Of a DNA stretch of 64,000 nt, positions 48,182 to 57,178 are shown one piece after another. The notes below the pieces were generated by a model, which was given only the letters and a program-made list of their open reading frames with translations, was not told where the DNA came from and searched no databases. The position numbers and the translations under genes were made by a program. Position 1 is the first letter of the stretch; each line of letters opens with the position of its first letter. The stretch comes from Chryseobacterium tructae (GTDB lineage Bacteria > Bacteroidota > Bacteroidia > Flavobacteriales > Weeksellaceae). The stretch lies in assembly GCF_030409875.1 (NCBI RefSeq), contig NZ_JAUFQR010000001.1:2108001-2172000 (forward strand), written 5' to 3'.

Positions 48182-48931
48182 TTATTCTTTACTCTTATCA
48201 TGGTTTCCTTCGTTCCAGTAATAGCTGTCAGGATACATTCTTGCTCCAAATACTGCGGTTCCGACACGTACAATAGTTGATCCTTCTTCTATAGCTGTTT
48301 CAAGATCTCCACTCATTCCCATCGATAATTCATTCATTTCTACATTAGGAATATTTTCTTGTATGATTTCCTGTTGCAGATTTTTGAGGATTTTAAAGCA
48401 TGGTCTTACCTTTTCTGTTTCTGCACTGAATAATCCAATAGTCATTAACCCTTTTATTTTCAGAGTAGAGAATTCGGTAACTTTTCTGATAAGTTCAATG
48501 GCTTCATTGGGTTCAATTCCAAATTTACTTTCCTCATTAGAGGTGTTTACCTGAATTAAAACATCAATCGTCCTGTTTTCTGCTAAAAGTCTTTGATGCA
48601 ATTTTTCAGCCAGCTCTAAACGATCGAGTGATTGAACACAGCTCACTTCATATTTCAGAATATCTTTGATTTTATTGGTTTGAAGATGTCCAATAAAGTG
48701 ATTAGTATGAGGTATTTCTTTCAGGTCTTCGTATTTCTCCTTCAGTTCCTGAACTTTATTTTCTGCAATTAAGGTCTGTCCGTTTTCCAGAGCGATCTTA
48801 ATACGGTCTGCAGAAACCGTTTTGGTTGCGAGCAAAAGTTTTACTTCATCAGAATTCCTGCCCGCTTTTTCACAGGCATTTAAGATTCTTGTGTTGATGA
48901 TTTTCAGATTGTGAAGGATGTCTTCTTTCAT
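48182..48931 (-). CDS. YggS family pyridoxal phosphate homeostasis protein
   Basis: This 249-residue single-domain alanine-racemase-fold protein binds PLP through the Lys in LLLATKTVSADRI (near residue 37) and has the family motif HFIGHLQTNKIKDIL and ELSMGMSGDLETAIEEGST. It keeps PLP and amino-acid pools balanced. It overlaps the upstream AAA ATPase gene by 4 bases (ATGA). Confidence 0.93.
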   Translation of the reverse strand: MKEDILHNLKIINTRILNACEKAGRNSDEVKLLLATKTVSADRIKIALENGQTLIAENKVQELKEKYEDLKEIPHTNHFIGHLQTNKIKDILKYEVSCVQSLDRLELAEKLHQRLLAENRTIDVLIQVNTSNEESKFGIEPNEAIELIRKVTEFSTLKIKGLMTIGLFSAETEKVRPCFKILKNLQQEIIQENIPNVEMNELSMGMSGDLETAIEEGSTIVRVGTAVFGARMYPDSYYWNEGNHDKSKE

Positions 48932-49647
48932 GATGGAGAGGTTTCTTTGGCTTCCAGTTTTTTTATTAAAGTTGTTTTTACAGCGGTTAAAGCATGGTCT
49001 TTAGCTTCTGCAAAAGAAATGGAGTATTTTCGTTCAATTGCTCTCATATCTTCCGGAAATTGGGTGAGCAGTCTGTCGTAGAAGGTATCCAGAAACTCAG
49101 TTGAAGGCATCTCATAATTGATTCTAAGCTGAAAACGTCTCAGTAAGGCAGTGTCAATAATCTCGGGATGATTAGTGGCACAAAGTAAAAGGGCATTTTC
49201 AGGATAATAATCAATGAGTTGGAGGAGGGTATTAACAAGTCTTCTCATTTCACCAACATCTTTATCATCATTGCCTCTCGCTTTTCCGATCTGATCCAGC
49301 TCATCAAGGAAAAGGACGGATCTTTCTCTGGCTGCTTTATCAAAAATCATTTTAATATTCTGGGAGGTTTCCCCGATTCTTGAAGAAATAATATTGCTTA
49401 AGTTTAAAATGATAATATTTTTTCCAAGGGCGTTGGCTATGGCTTTTGCGGTCATTGTTTTTCCACATCCCGAGCTTCCCTGAAGAAGAATTTTATGATT
49501 TACCGGAAGTCCGTATTCCTGCAGTTCTTTGCTATAGGTATGTTCCTTAATAAGCTGTACAAGCTGTTCTCTGTTGTCTTTGTTGAGAAATACATCGTTC
49601 AGGCTTATCTGTTCTTTATCTTGAATAATGAGGTTGTACAGATTCAT
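48928..49647 (-). CDS. AAA family ATPase
   Basis: This protein of about 239 residues has one AAA+ module: Walker A LLQGSSGCGKTMTAKAIA, Walker B SVLFLDELDQIGKARG, a sensor ALLLCATNHPEIIDTALLRRF and an arginine-finger-like RRF. The start at ATG 49647 is preferred over an in-frame codon at 49680. The substrate is unknown; it is the first gene of an operon with yggS-like and membrane protein genes, and a structured RNA candidate lies upstream. Confidence 0.88.
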   Translation of the reverse strand: MNLYNLIIQDKEQISLNDVFLNKDNREQLVQLIKEHTYSKELQEYGLPVNHKILLQGSSGCGKTMTAKAIANALGKNIIILNLSNIISSRIGETSQNIKMIFDKAARERSVLFLDELDQIGKARGNDDKDVGEMRRLVNTLLQLIDYYPENALLLCATNHPEIIDTALLRRFQLRINYEMPSTEFLDTFYDRLLTQFPEDMRAIERKYSISFAEAKDHALTAVKTTLIKKLEAKETSPS

Positions 49648-49753
49648 GATGTCAATTAAATCGATTCTTAATTCTAACAAAGATAAGGCTTTATTAGATG
49701 GTGTTGAGCATCCTGATTGAGAATAAATGGCTAGTCCAGAGATCTGTCAATAA

Positions 49754-49790
49754 AAAATAAATCCGAACTCACGCTCGGATTTATCATTGG
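49754..49790 (-). terminator. Minus-strand terminator upstream of the AAA ATPase
   Basis: ATAAATCCGA pairs with TCGGATTTAT; on the minus strand a TTTTTATT run follows. There is no such T run on the plus strand. Confidence 0.75.
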
Positions 49791-49824
49791 ATATTAAAAT
49801 TTGTTATGAAACTAAGATCTTTTT

Positions 49825-49896
49825 GTTTATGTTTTTAGGCCCTTTTACCTCATTGGTAAAAGAGCAATCTGATTCCTCAGAGTAAAAACATAAAAC
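49825..49896 (-). ncRNA. Candidate structured RNA (three-way junction)
   Basis: Outer arms GTTTATGTTTTTA (49825) and TAAAAACATAAAAC (49883) pair over 12 bases. Inside are two hairpins: CTTTTACC/GGTAAAAG (49842/49855) and TCTGA/TCAGA (49868/49877). On the minus strand the second has a GGAA loop, a GNRA tetraloop, and a terminator follows at 49754. This argues for a minus-strand RNA of about 150 bases, either a free small RNA or a leader of the AAA ATPase operon. No known class is recognised. Confidence 0.5.
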
Positions 49897-49941
49897 AATA
49901 TAATTAGTATAGTTTTGCTATAGACTTATTTATTTTAGTGA

Positions 49942-50022
49942 TTAGTTTCTTTCTCTTCTTACTGTCATGAAATATGATGAGAATACTACTAAACATGTTG
50001 CGATACCGATATAAGTTACCAT
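49942..50022 (-). CDS. Tiny membrane peptide (26 residues)
   Basis: The ORF starts MVTYIGIATCLVVFSSYFMT and ends VRRERN: one membrane helix with a basic tail. It lies upstream of the structured RNA at 49825 on the same strand, so it could also be a leader peptide. No family is recognised. Confidence 0.4.
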   Translation of the reverse strand: MVTYIGIATCLVVFSSYFMTVRRERN

Positions 50023-50521
50023 TTTGTATTATTTTTAATTATTTGACTTTTTTTTATCAATCTTTCAATTGCAATATTACAGCTTTCAAATCACGTGCCA
50101 AAGTAAATCACTATGATGTATATCAGTGTGTTATGGGTGTTTTATTTAAATTTTAAGAGATTTTTTGTTTACATTCTGTTAATGTGTTATTGTGAATTTA
50201 TTAATATATTTATTGTTCCGACTTTAAAAAAATGTGAAAATGTTAACCGTTTGCAGACTTATATATTAGACTTGACAAAACAAACAATAAGTAATGTGAT
50301 GCATAGTATTGTTGTAAAATGATTTTTTGACGCGTAAAATTTCCATGAGAAAGCAATTTCTATGTTAAGAAAATTTATTTTTATCGCTAATTTTTATGTT
50401 GAATATTTTTGTCAGCCGTTAGATTTTATGACACCTTGTTATGTCAGACTTGTCAATGTATGGTTGGTTTGTCAGTCTGATAGGATTTGAATATGATCTA
50501 AATACAGAAGTTATGAGAGTG
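50023..50521. other. Gene-poor AT-rich region
   Basis: No convincing gene is seen on either strand; a 69-codon plus-strand frame at 50113 is low-complexity and lacks coding character. There are two TGTCAGAC/TGTCAGTC-like words near 50442 and 50473 that I cannot explain. Confidence 0.45.
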
Positions 50522-50557
50522 TTTTTTGGGAACAGGAGGTAGGTTTTGTTATTTTTG
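50522..50557 (+). promoter_or_regulatory. Promoter of the SMR gene
   Basis: TTTTTTG at 50522-50528 and TATTTTTG at 50550-50557, separated by 21 bases, match the Bacteroidota -33/-7 pattern. The ATG is 16 bases beyond. Confidence 0.65.
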
Positions 50558-50572
50558 CATAAATAATACATT

Positions 50573-50908
50573 ATGGGACGCAGTTATCTTTTTTTGGCTT
50601 TAGCTATTGTATTTGAAATCATAGCCACTACCTTTTTGAAGAAATCAGAGGAGTTTTCTAAACTATTACCCTCTGCAATTACTGTAATAGGATATGCCTG
50701 TGCCTTTTATTTTTTAAGTCTGAGCCTTCGACAGATTCCGGTGGGTGTTACGTATGCGATCTGGTCTGGAGTAGGAATTGTTTTTATTACCATAATCGGG
50801 GTTATTGCATTTAAACAGGTTCCTGATCTGCCTGCCATGATCGGTATAGCATTGATTATTATTGGAGTAATTGTAATCAATGTGTTTTCAAAGATGGGAA
50901 CCCATTAG
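50573..50908 (+). CDS. SMR family multidrug efflux transporter
   Basis: This 111-residue protein has four membrane helices and the SMR marks: the membrane-embedded Glu in ALAIVFEIIATTFLKKS (residue 14-15), PVGVTYAIWSGVGIVFIT and a conserved final helix. It exports cationic drugs or guanidinium-like compounds in exchange for protons as an antiparallel dimer. It is a single gene with its own promoter, so a homodimer is likely. Confidence 0.92.
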   Translation: MGRSYLFLALAIVFEIIATTFLKKSEEFSKLLPSAITVIGYACAFYFLSLSLRQIPVGVTYAIWSGVGIVFITIIGVIAFKQVPDLPAMIGIALIIIGVIVINVFSKMGTH

Positions 50909-50929
50909 TATTTGATTGAATTATAGCTC

Positions 50930-51364
50930 TCATTTTAAGAGCTGTATGCTGGATTGAAAAAACTGAAACAAAAAAATCCTGTCATAAAAAATTTCTAAGC
51001 TATTTTCAATAATAAAATTAGTGTGATGACCGATGCTGGTTACGGTATCTTCTTCTACAAACACAAACCAAATTTCAGAAAGTCCATATCTTCTTTTGAA
51101 TTCTTCGGAAGTATTGCAGTCTAGAAAAGATGAATGTTTCAAATCATAGAAAAAGATTCCTTTCTTTGTTCCGTTGTGTTCTATGATATTAAGAGAATGC
51201 TGGATATAGTTCAGAATTGTAATATTCTGGTCAAAACATTCTATAAAGTGATGAAGATCGATAAGTTGTATTACTTTTTCCTCTTGTTGGGATTCTGTCA
51301 TAAAAAAACACTCCGATGTAATTTCTTCGGTTAATTCCTGAAAAACTGCTAATTCCATATACAT
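50930..51364 (-). CDS. Hypothetical protein
   Basis: This 144-residue protein starts MYMELAVFQELTEEITSECFF and contains LIDLHHFIECFDQN and RRYGLSEIWFVFVEEDT segments; no domain is recognised. No signal or membrane segment is seen. It is convergent to the SMR gene. Confidence 0.6.
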   Translation of the reverse strand: MYMELAVFQELTEEITSECFFMTESQQEEKVIQLIDLHHFIECFDQNITILNYIQHSLNIIEHNGTKKGIFFYDLKHSSFLDCNTSEEFKRRYGLSEIWFVFVEEDTVTSIGHHTNFIIENSLEIFYDRIFLFQFFQSSIQLLK

Positions 51365-51526
51365 TGATTAAACGCTGCAAAGAAAAGAAGAATCAGACTG
51401 CGTACATTTCTTTTTATACGAAACCGTCGGTATTTTATACGAAATCCAATCATGGAGAGAAGATATAATTGGTATAATAAAATGTGGGTTTTGTATAATA
51501 ATATAGGGATAAGCTAGAGGATTACC

Positions 51527-51534
51527 TATTTTTG
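51527..51534 (+). promoter_or_regulatory. -7 promoter element of the second LytS/LytTR pair
   Basis: TATTTTTG, 24 bases before the ATG at 51558. Confidence 0.45.
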
Positions 51535-51557
51535 TATTGAGATATAAACCCGGGAAT

Positions 51558-52634
51558 ATGAAATACAGGTTATGGCAATTTAAAGAGACGCTTGCAATGG
51601 ACTTTCTGGTGGAAGAACGTTACCAATTTGCCAGACACCTGTTGTTTCTTATCTCATTTTTTCTTTGGCTGTATAGTGGCAGATTCTGGCAGTCATTTTC
51701 AGGAATGCATCAGCTGTATGTACTGGTCTTTGTATACTCAATACTGATTACCATGATCTATATTAATATTTATATTCTGGTACCGAGACTTTTCTTTACA
51801 ACAAGATATATTGCCTATTTAGTTCTTCTTATCATTATGGGAGTAATAGGGATTAATATTATAGGATTGGGTTTCAGATCGGTTTTTGCCGATTTCAGAG
51901 TTGGAAATATTCACAGAGAGACTGAAAAAGGAAGTGTTTATGAAGGCGTATTGATGTGTATTCCTATTATTTTTACCACCACCACAGTAAAGTTATTACA
52001 GAAATGGATTAAGGATAATCAAAGAATCAATGAGTTGAGTAATCTGACCATGCAAATGGAACTGAATGAGCTCAGAAATCAGATCAATCCTCATTTTCTC
52101 TTCAATATGCTGAACAATGTAAAAGCACTCATCAGAACAGATCCTGCAAAAGCCTCTGTGGTGATTGTTAAGCTTTCAGAGTTTCTCAGATATCAGCTTT
52201 ATGAAAACAGTGCTGAAAAAACTTTATTAACTTCAGAAATTGATTTTCTGTCCAATTTTTTAAACCTTGAAAAGATAAGACGTGAAAATTTTACCTTTGA
52301 TATTCAGGCAAAAGCAGACAACAGAACGATACATACAATCTTTATTCCACCAAACCTGTTTACTACTTTTGTAGAAAATGCGGTAAAACATAGTGTTGAC
52401 ATTAGTGGTAAAGAATCTTATGTGAAAATAAATATTGGAATTGAAGGGCAGAAGCTTTATTTTAAATGTATCAATTCCCGGGATCCTGATTATATTATTT
52501 CAGATACAAAGAATAGTGGGTTGGGCTTAGCTAATATTACCAGAAGATTAGAACTGCTTTATACCGACACTTTTGACCTGAAAATACATTCGGAACCTAA
52601 AGAATATATTGTCTATTTAAAAATTCCTGTATAA
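51558..52634 (+). CDS. LytS/YehU-type sensor histidine kinase (second system)
   Basis: This protein of about 358 residues has four hydrophobic segments in the first 150 residues (from FLISFFLWLYSG), then the His_kinase motif RNQINPHFLFNMLNNVKALI with the phospho-His, and a HATPase-like end with TFVENAVKHSV and GLGLANITRRL. The ATG at 51558 (MKYRLWQF) is chosen over the ATG at 51537. Stop and next start overlap (TAATG), so translation is coupled to the regulator. Confidence 0.92.
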   Translation: MKYRLWQFKETLAMDFLVEERYQFARHLLFLISFFLWLYSGRFWQSFSGMHQLYVLVFVYSILITMIYINIYILVPRLFFTTRYIAYLVLLIIMGVIGINIIGLGFRSVFADFRVGNIHRETEKGSVYEGVLMCIPIIFTTTTVKLLQKWIKDNQRINELSNLTMQMELNELRNQINPHFLFNMLNNVKALIRTDPAKASVVIVKLSEFLRYQLYENSAEKTLLTSEIDFLSNFLNLEKIRRENFTFDIQAKADNRTIHTIFIPPNLFTTFVENAVKHSVDISGKESYVKINIGIEGQKLYFKCINSRDPDYIISDTKNSGLGLANITRRLELLYTDTFDLKIHSEPKEYIVYLKIPV

Positions 52635-53356
52635 TGAATTGTATTATAGTTGATGATGAACCCTTAGCAAGAGGAGAAATGCGTTCGCTTATCAATGAAA
52701 CTTCAAAGATTGATATTCTGGGTGAGTTTTCCAATGCTCCTTCTGCACTGGATTTTCTTAAAGATAATGAGGTAGATGTTATTTTTCTTGATATTGAAAT
52801 GCCAATGGTTACAGGTCTGGAATTTGCAGAAATGCTTCCCAAAAGATCACTGATTATCTTTACCACCGCCTATTCCCAATATGCCTTGAAAAGTTATGAA
52901 TTGGAAGCTGTAGATTACCTTCTGAAACCGATTGACTCGCAAAGACTTGAAAAAGCCATCAATAAAGCTATATTATATACTGAACTGCTCTCTAATGATA
53001 CAATAAAGAATACTGTGGAATCCAATACCACTGATTTTTTATTTATTAAAGCCGACAGGAGATTTTACAAAATATGGTTTTCCAATATTAAATTTATAGA
53101 AGGATTGAAAGATTATGTTGTCATTCATACCCAACAGCAAAAGCTTATTACCGCAATGAATCTTAAAACCATTCATCAGAAAGTTTCGGGAGAGAACTTT
53201 ATTCGCGTGAGTAAATCATACGTTGTAAATGCAGATTATATCGATTCATTTGACAATCATAATGTCTATATCGAAGAAGCAGAGATTCCAATTGGAGAGG
53301 TGTATAAGGCTGAATTTTTCACAAAATACACAGATGGACTTTTAGGGGCGGATTAG
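52634..53356 (+). CDS. LytTR-family response regulator (second system)
   Basis: This 240-residue protein has a receiver (1-115) with phospho-Asp in DVIFLDIEMPMVTG and Lys in DYLLKPIDS, and a LytTR domain (about 140-238) with FIRVSKSYVVNADYI. It shares the layout of the regulator at 13507 but the two pairs are clearly different. Targets unknown; a heptamer repeat follows the gene. Confidence 0.93.
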   Translation: MNCIIVDDEPLARGEMRSLINETSKIDILGEFSNAPSALDFLKDNEVDVIFLDIEMPMVTGLEFAEMLPKRSLIIFTTAYSQYALKSYELEAVDYLLKPIDSQRLEKAINKAILYTELLSNDTIKNTVESNTTDFLFIKADRRFYKIWFSNIKFIEGLKDYVVIHTQQQKLITAMNLKTIHQKVSGENFIRVSKSYVVNADYIDSFDNHNVYIEEAEIPIGEVYKAEFFTKYTDGLLGAD

Positions 53357-53366
53357 TTGATTGATT

Positions 53367-53436
53367 AAGAATAAAGAATAAAGAATAAAGAATAAAGAAT
53401 AAAGAATAAAGAATAAAGAATAAAGAATAAAGAGTA
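53367..53436. repeat. Heptanucleotide tandem repeat, AAGAATA x9 (plus one variant)
   Basis: Nine perfect AAGAATA units and a tenth with AAGAGTA. It starts 11 bases after the response-regulator stop. The other heptamer tract in the window (7661) also has exactly nine perfect units. Confidence 0.95.
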
Positions 53437-53589
53437 AAATTGTTATTAAGCTCTAATCATACATTTCTGTAGCTATAGAAAGTTTCATATAATATTACCT
53501 TTGTATCTTACCCAATCTTGTCATCCTGTAAGGATCTCACCCAATACATTTTTTTGGTAAGTACTTGTTATCCATTCATCTGTTAACAT

Positions 53590-53654
53590 CAATAGGAGGG
53601 GGCTTTAGCCCACTCAAAAAATAAGAAAAAAAATCATCCGGCTTTAGCCGAAAC
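53590..53654 (+). repeat. Dispersed GGCTTTAGCC repeat, copy 5
   Basis: AATAGGAGGGGGCTTTAGCC opens it and CCGGCTTTAGCCGAAAC ends it. Same orientation as the other four. Confidence 0.88.
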
Positions 53655-53660
53655 GTATCA

Positions 53661-53712
53661 TTCTGTAGGAATCTCAATAGAGTATAAAATACAACATCAG
53701 ATTCCTACAGAA
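53661..53712. repeat. Inverted repeat, 14 bp arms
   Basis: TTCTGTAGGAATCT at 53661 is repeated inverted at 53699. Fragments of this word recur at 53520 and 59948. It lies 18 bases from the end of the methyltransferase gene; no T run follows, so it is not a clear terminator. Confidence 0.8.
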
Positions 53713-53729
53713 AGGCAAATACAGTTATA

Positions 53730-54356
53730 CTACCTTTTTTGCCCAACAAAACGAATTACAGAACCTGTTCCGTTGTGAAATAAGCCTTCTTTAAGTTCCA
53801 CTTCGGTTTCCTGAAGTTCGATGATTGAATAGTGAGGGAAATCTGCTTTAATTTCCTCAATAGAAAATAAATCCCTTATGTCTTTGGGGCCGCCTACTTT
53901 TTCATTTTTTGTGACATATTCAAGATGGTTTTTACTGAAAGCTTCAAAAATAATAAACCCGCCTTTACGAAGATATTGATCCAGCATTTGATGAATAGAT
54001 GATTTAATATCTCCCGGAAAATGGGCGTAGATAAGAGCGATCACATCAAATTGTTGTTCATGGTAACCTAAATTTTGCAGTTCTCCAACCTGATAATCAA
54101 TATTGACGTTATTTTGTGCTGCCAGCTTTAACGCTTTTTGTCTGCCTTGGTCACTGATGTCAAATGCTGAAGCTTTCCAGCCTTGTAATGCTGCATAAAC
54201 GGAATTTCGCCCTTCACCATCAGCAGGAAACAGAATTTCACCGGGGTTCAATTTTTTAAGTTGTTCTTCCAAATACATATTAGGTGTTGTACCATATACA
54301 AATTCTTCATGGGTATACCTTTCGTTCCACTTATCAAGCCATGTATTGTCTTTCAT
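53730..54356 (-). CDS. Class I SAM-dependent methyltransferase (TehB-like)
   Basis: This protein of about 208 residues starts [26 protein letters not shown], the family start; an earlier in-frame start at 54488 is not needed. Motif I is [16 protein letters not shown], then [13 protein letters not shown] and [12 protein letters not shown] (motifs II-III). The SAM-binding fold is clear; the substrate may be a small thiol or tellurite/selenite-like compound, as in the TehB/thiopurine methyltransferase group, but this is not proven. Confidence 0.88.
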   Translation of the reverse strand: MKDNTWLDKWNERYTHEEFVYGTTPNMYLEEQLKKLNPGEILFPADGEGRNSVYAALQGWKASAFDISDQGRQKALKLAAQNNVNIDYQVGELQNLGYHEQQFDVIALIYAHFPGDIKSSIHQMLDQYLRKGGFIIFEAFSKNHLEYVTKNEKVGGPKDIRDLFSIEEIKADFPHYSIIELQETEVELKEGLFHNGTGSVIRFVGQKR

Positions 54357-54513
54357 TTTTAATAGTTTAAGTTTTCCCAAATGTAGGATCTTTTCACCTG
54401 TATTGACCAATGGAAAAAACTTTGATACTAATAGATTTTTTGAATGATAATGTGTGCTTAATAAATATCTAAATACTATTCCATACAATTAAAATTTGGA
54501 GTAATTTTGAAAA

Positions 54514-55872
54514 ATGATGAATTTAAACCAGATTTTCACCAATCAACGTACAGGAAATAATCCAAATACTAAGGCTTCAAGAACTGATTTTCAAAGAGAT
54601 TTCGACCGAATTATCTTCTCTTCTGCCTTCAGAAGACTACAAAATAAGACCCAGGTTTTTCCTCTTCCCGGAAGTGTTTTTGTACACAACAGACTTACGC
54701 ATTCCTTAGAAGTATCCTCTGTGGGAAGAAGTTTAGGAAGTATTATTGGTGAATTCATTGCTGAGGACTATAAAAATGAACTTACTGAAGATTCAAAGAA
54801 TTTTTATCTATATAATTTAGGAAATGTAATCGCAGCAGCATGTCTTTGTCATGATGTGGGGAATCCGGCTTTCGGACATTCCGGAGAAGATGCTATTGCA
54901 AGTTATTTTGAAAGAAATGAAAAAGACCTGAAATCAAAATTCAACGAAAAAGAATGGGCAGATCTGGTAAATTTTGAAGGAAATGCTAATGCTATCAGAG
55001 TCTTGGCTCAACAGCAACAGGGAAAAGATGCGGGAGGTATTCAGCTTACATTTTCTACATTGGCCAGTATTGCCAAATACCCATGTGAAGCGGTAGCCAA
55101 GAAAAAGGGAATCATCCACCGTAAAAAATTCGGTTTTTTTCAAAATGAAAAAGATATATTCCTTGAAATTGCTAAAGGAACACACTTGATTTCTGAATGT
55201 GAAGAACCTCATATCTTCAAAAGGCACCCATTTGTATGGTTGGTAGAAGCAGCCGATGATATCTGCTATAACATTATTGATATGGAAGATGCCCACAGAT
55301 TGGGAATTGTTTCCACAGCAGATTGTAAAAATTTATTTTTTGAACTGGTGAAGTCAGAAACAGATGATGTTCAGAGAATTGAGACAAAATTAAGTTCTAT
55401 CTCCAATGAGAACGAACAGATTTCTTATTTAAGAGCAAAAGTAATCAATGCCTTAATTAATAAATCGATTGAAATGTACAAATATAACTTTCAAACGATT
55501 CTTGAAGGAAATCTTGACAATGGTTTATTGGATATCTATAAAAAAGAAAATAAAGCATTACAAGACATTGCAAGCTTTTCTGTAGAAAAGATTTACAACC
55601 ATAAAGCGGTTGTAGAGATCGAGAACGCAGGATATAATGTAATGTACGAATTATTGGATCACTTCATTCCTTCCATCCTAAAACCGGATGAGGAGAGAAA
55701 ATCTTATGATAAAAAAGCCTTGAAATTACTTCCAAGACAATTTGTATATGAAAACGGAACAGATTACCAAAAAGTATTGGGGATCATTGATTTTGTTTCC
55801 GGAATGACAGATAATTATGCCACAGATCTTTATAGAAAAATCAAAGGAATTGAAATCGGAATGACAGTATAA
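54514..55872 (+). CDS. dgt: Deoxyguanosinetriphosphate triphosphohydrolase
   Basis: This 452-residue HD-domain enzyme converts dGTP to deoxyguanosine and triphosphate. The HD motif is split as usual: HNRLTHSLEVSSVGRSLG (His) and AACLCHDVGNPAFGHSGE (His-Asp). AFRRLQNKTQVFP near the start and DDICYNIIDMEDAHRLG later are family markers. An alternative start at the second codon (54517) exists. It regulates dNTP balance and in some bacteria has antiviral effects; nothing here points to a defence role. Confidence 0.93.
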   Translation: MMNLNQIFTNQRTGNNPNTKASRTDFQRDFDRIIFSSAFRRLQNKTQVFPLPGSVFVHNRLTHSLEVSSVGRSLGSIIGEFIAEDYKNELTEDSKNFYLYNLGNVIAAACLCHDVGNPAFGHSGEDAIASYFERNEKDLKSKFNEKEWADLVNFEGNANAIRVLAQQQQGKDAGGIQLTFSTLASIAKYPCEAVAKKKGIIHRKKFGFFQNEKDIFLEIAKGTHLISECEEPHIFKRHPFVWLVEAADDICYNIIDMEDAHRLGIVSTADCKNLFFELVKSETDDVQRIETKLSSISNENEQISYLRAKVINALINKSIEMYKYNFQTILEGNLDNGLLDIYKKENKALQDIASFSVEKIYNHKAVVEIENAGYNVMYELLDHFIPSILKPDEERKSYDKKALKLLPRQFVYENGTDYQKVLGIIDFVSGMTDNYATDLYRKIKGIEIGMTV

Positions 55873-55888
55873 GTCTATTACATAGAGA

Positions 55889-55975
55889 CTGGAAGCAGGA
55901 AGAAAGGATGCTGGAAGTTACTATTTCACACTTCAATTACTTCCCGCTTCCAGCCTCAAACTTCCCTCCTTATAA
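55889..55975 (+). repeat. GGAAG-rich dispersed repeat, copy 2
   Basis: GGAAGCAGGAAGAAAGGATG and GGAAGTTACTATTTCACACTTC followed by TTCCCGCTTCCAGCCTC: the two halves are complementary, so the element can fold back. Lies between dgt and the SPFH gene. Confidence 0.65.
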
Positions 55976-56036
55976 ATCATCCCTGGTTTAAATATTATTT
56001 CTATCTTTATAAGAATCAATATTTAAAAACTAAACT

Positions 56037-56978
56037 ATGGGTATTTTTCTGGCTCCCGTTATTATCTTCGGGCTTATTATTTTATTTGCATCGTTTTTTG
56101 TGGTTAAGCAGGAGACGGCAGCAATCATTGAACGTTTTGGAAAATTCCAGGGAGTAAAACATTCAGGGCTTCATCTTAAGCTTCCCATTATAGATCAGAT
56201 CGCAAAAAGATTAAATCTCAGAATTCAGCAGTTGGATGTCATGATTGATACCAAAACGTTGGATAATGTATTTATCAAAATGAAAATTTCCGTTCAGTAT
56301 CAGGTTATCAGAGGCCAGGTAGGAGATGCTTATTATCGACTGGAAAATCCTGAAAATCAAATTACTTCATTCGTTTTTGATGTCGTGAGAGCAGAGGTTC
56401 CAAAGCTGAAACTGGATGATGTTTTTGTAAGAAAAGATGATGTGGCGATTGCCGTAAAAAGCGAACTTCAGGAAGCAATGAACAGCTATGGATATGATAT
56501 CATCAAAGCATTGGTAACGGATATTGATCCGGATGAACAGGTAAAGCATGCGATGAACAGAATCAACGCAGCAGAAAGAGAGAAAACCGCAGCAGAATAT
56601 GAATCTGAAGCTCAACGAATCAGAATTGTAGCTGTTGCAAAGGCAGAAGCCGAATCCAAGAAGCTACAAGGACAAGGGATTGCCGATCAGAGAAGAGAAA
56701 TTGCAAAAGGACTTGAAGAATCTGTAAGAATGCTGAATAATGTAGAAATTAATTCACATGAAGCATCAGCTCTTATCGTAGTAACACAGCATTATGATAC
56801 ATTACATTCGGTAGGAGCGAGTACCAGAAGTAATCTTGTACTTCTTCCCAATTCACCAACGGCGGCCAGCAGTATGCTGAATGACCTCGTTGTAGCAATG
56901 ACCACTGCCAATACTGTGGGAGAAGCTAATAAAGGGAAATATCCTGACCCGCCGCAAAAAGAATCGGGATATAAATAA
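56037..56978 (+). CDS. SPFH/Band-7 domain protein (stomatin-like)
   Basis: This 313-residue protein has an N-terminal membrane helix (LAPVIIFGLIILFASFFVV, 4-23), the SPFH domain (about 25-200; VVKQETAAIIERFGKFQG and HSGLHLKLPIIDQIAKRLN) and a coiled coil rich in Ala/Glu (AAEREKTAAEYESEAQRIR, 180-240), typical of stomatins that form large membrane rings. No NfeD gene is next to it. Confidence 0.9.
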   Translation: MGIFLAPVIIFGLIILFASFFVVKQETAAIIERFGKFQGVKHSGLHLKLPIIDQIAKRLNLRIQQLDVMIDTKTLDNVFIKMKISVQYQVIRGQVGDAYYRLENPENQITSFVFDVVRAEVPKLKLDDVFVRKDDVAIAVKSELQEAMNSYGYDIIKALVTDIDPDEQVKHAMNRINAAEREKTAAEYESEAQRIRIVAVAKAEAESKKLQGQGIADQRREIAKGLEESVRMLNNVEINSHEASALIVVTQHYDTLHSVGASTRSNLVLLPNSPTAASSMLNDLVVAMTTANTVGEANKGKYPDPPQKESGYK

Positions 56979-56980
56979 AG

Positions 56981-57135
56981 AAAGGAAGATGGGAGTTGGA
57001 AGAGGGAAGTCATAGTAACCGAAATTAGGGATGAAGCTCTGTTTTAAAGAGTTTTAGACTAACTTTTCTACAATATGATAAAATAGGTAGCCTGTCTGAC
57101 AGTAACTTCCTACCTCCAGATTCAGGCTTCCTGAC
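56981..57135. repeat. GGAAG-rich dispersed repeat, copy 3
   Basis: GGAAGATGGGAGTTGGAAGA and GGGAAGTCATAGTAA in the left half, complementary TAACTTCCTACCTCC and TTCAGGCTTCC in the right half, so it is again a fold-back element. Fills the space between two genes. Confidence 0.6.
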
Positions 57136-57143
57136 TATAAAAT

Positions 57144-57175
57144 AAAAAGGCTTCAGAATTTTCTGAAGCCTTTTT
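57144..57175 (-). terminator. Terminator after the DUF4377 gene
   Basis: AAAAAGGCTTCAGAA pairs perfectly with TTCTGAAGCCTTTTT. Confidence 0.85.
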
Positions 57176-57178
57176 ACT

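Noticed and set aside
50113-50322. 69-codon plus-strand open frame in the gene-poor region
   Set aside because: Low-complexity AT-rich translation with no ribosome-binding site, no domain and no coding-like composition.
54514-55872. dGTPase as part of a phage-defence locus
   Set aside because: Ordinary housekeeping neighbours (methyltransferase, SPFH protein) and no defence genes next to it.
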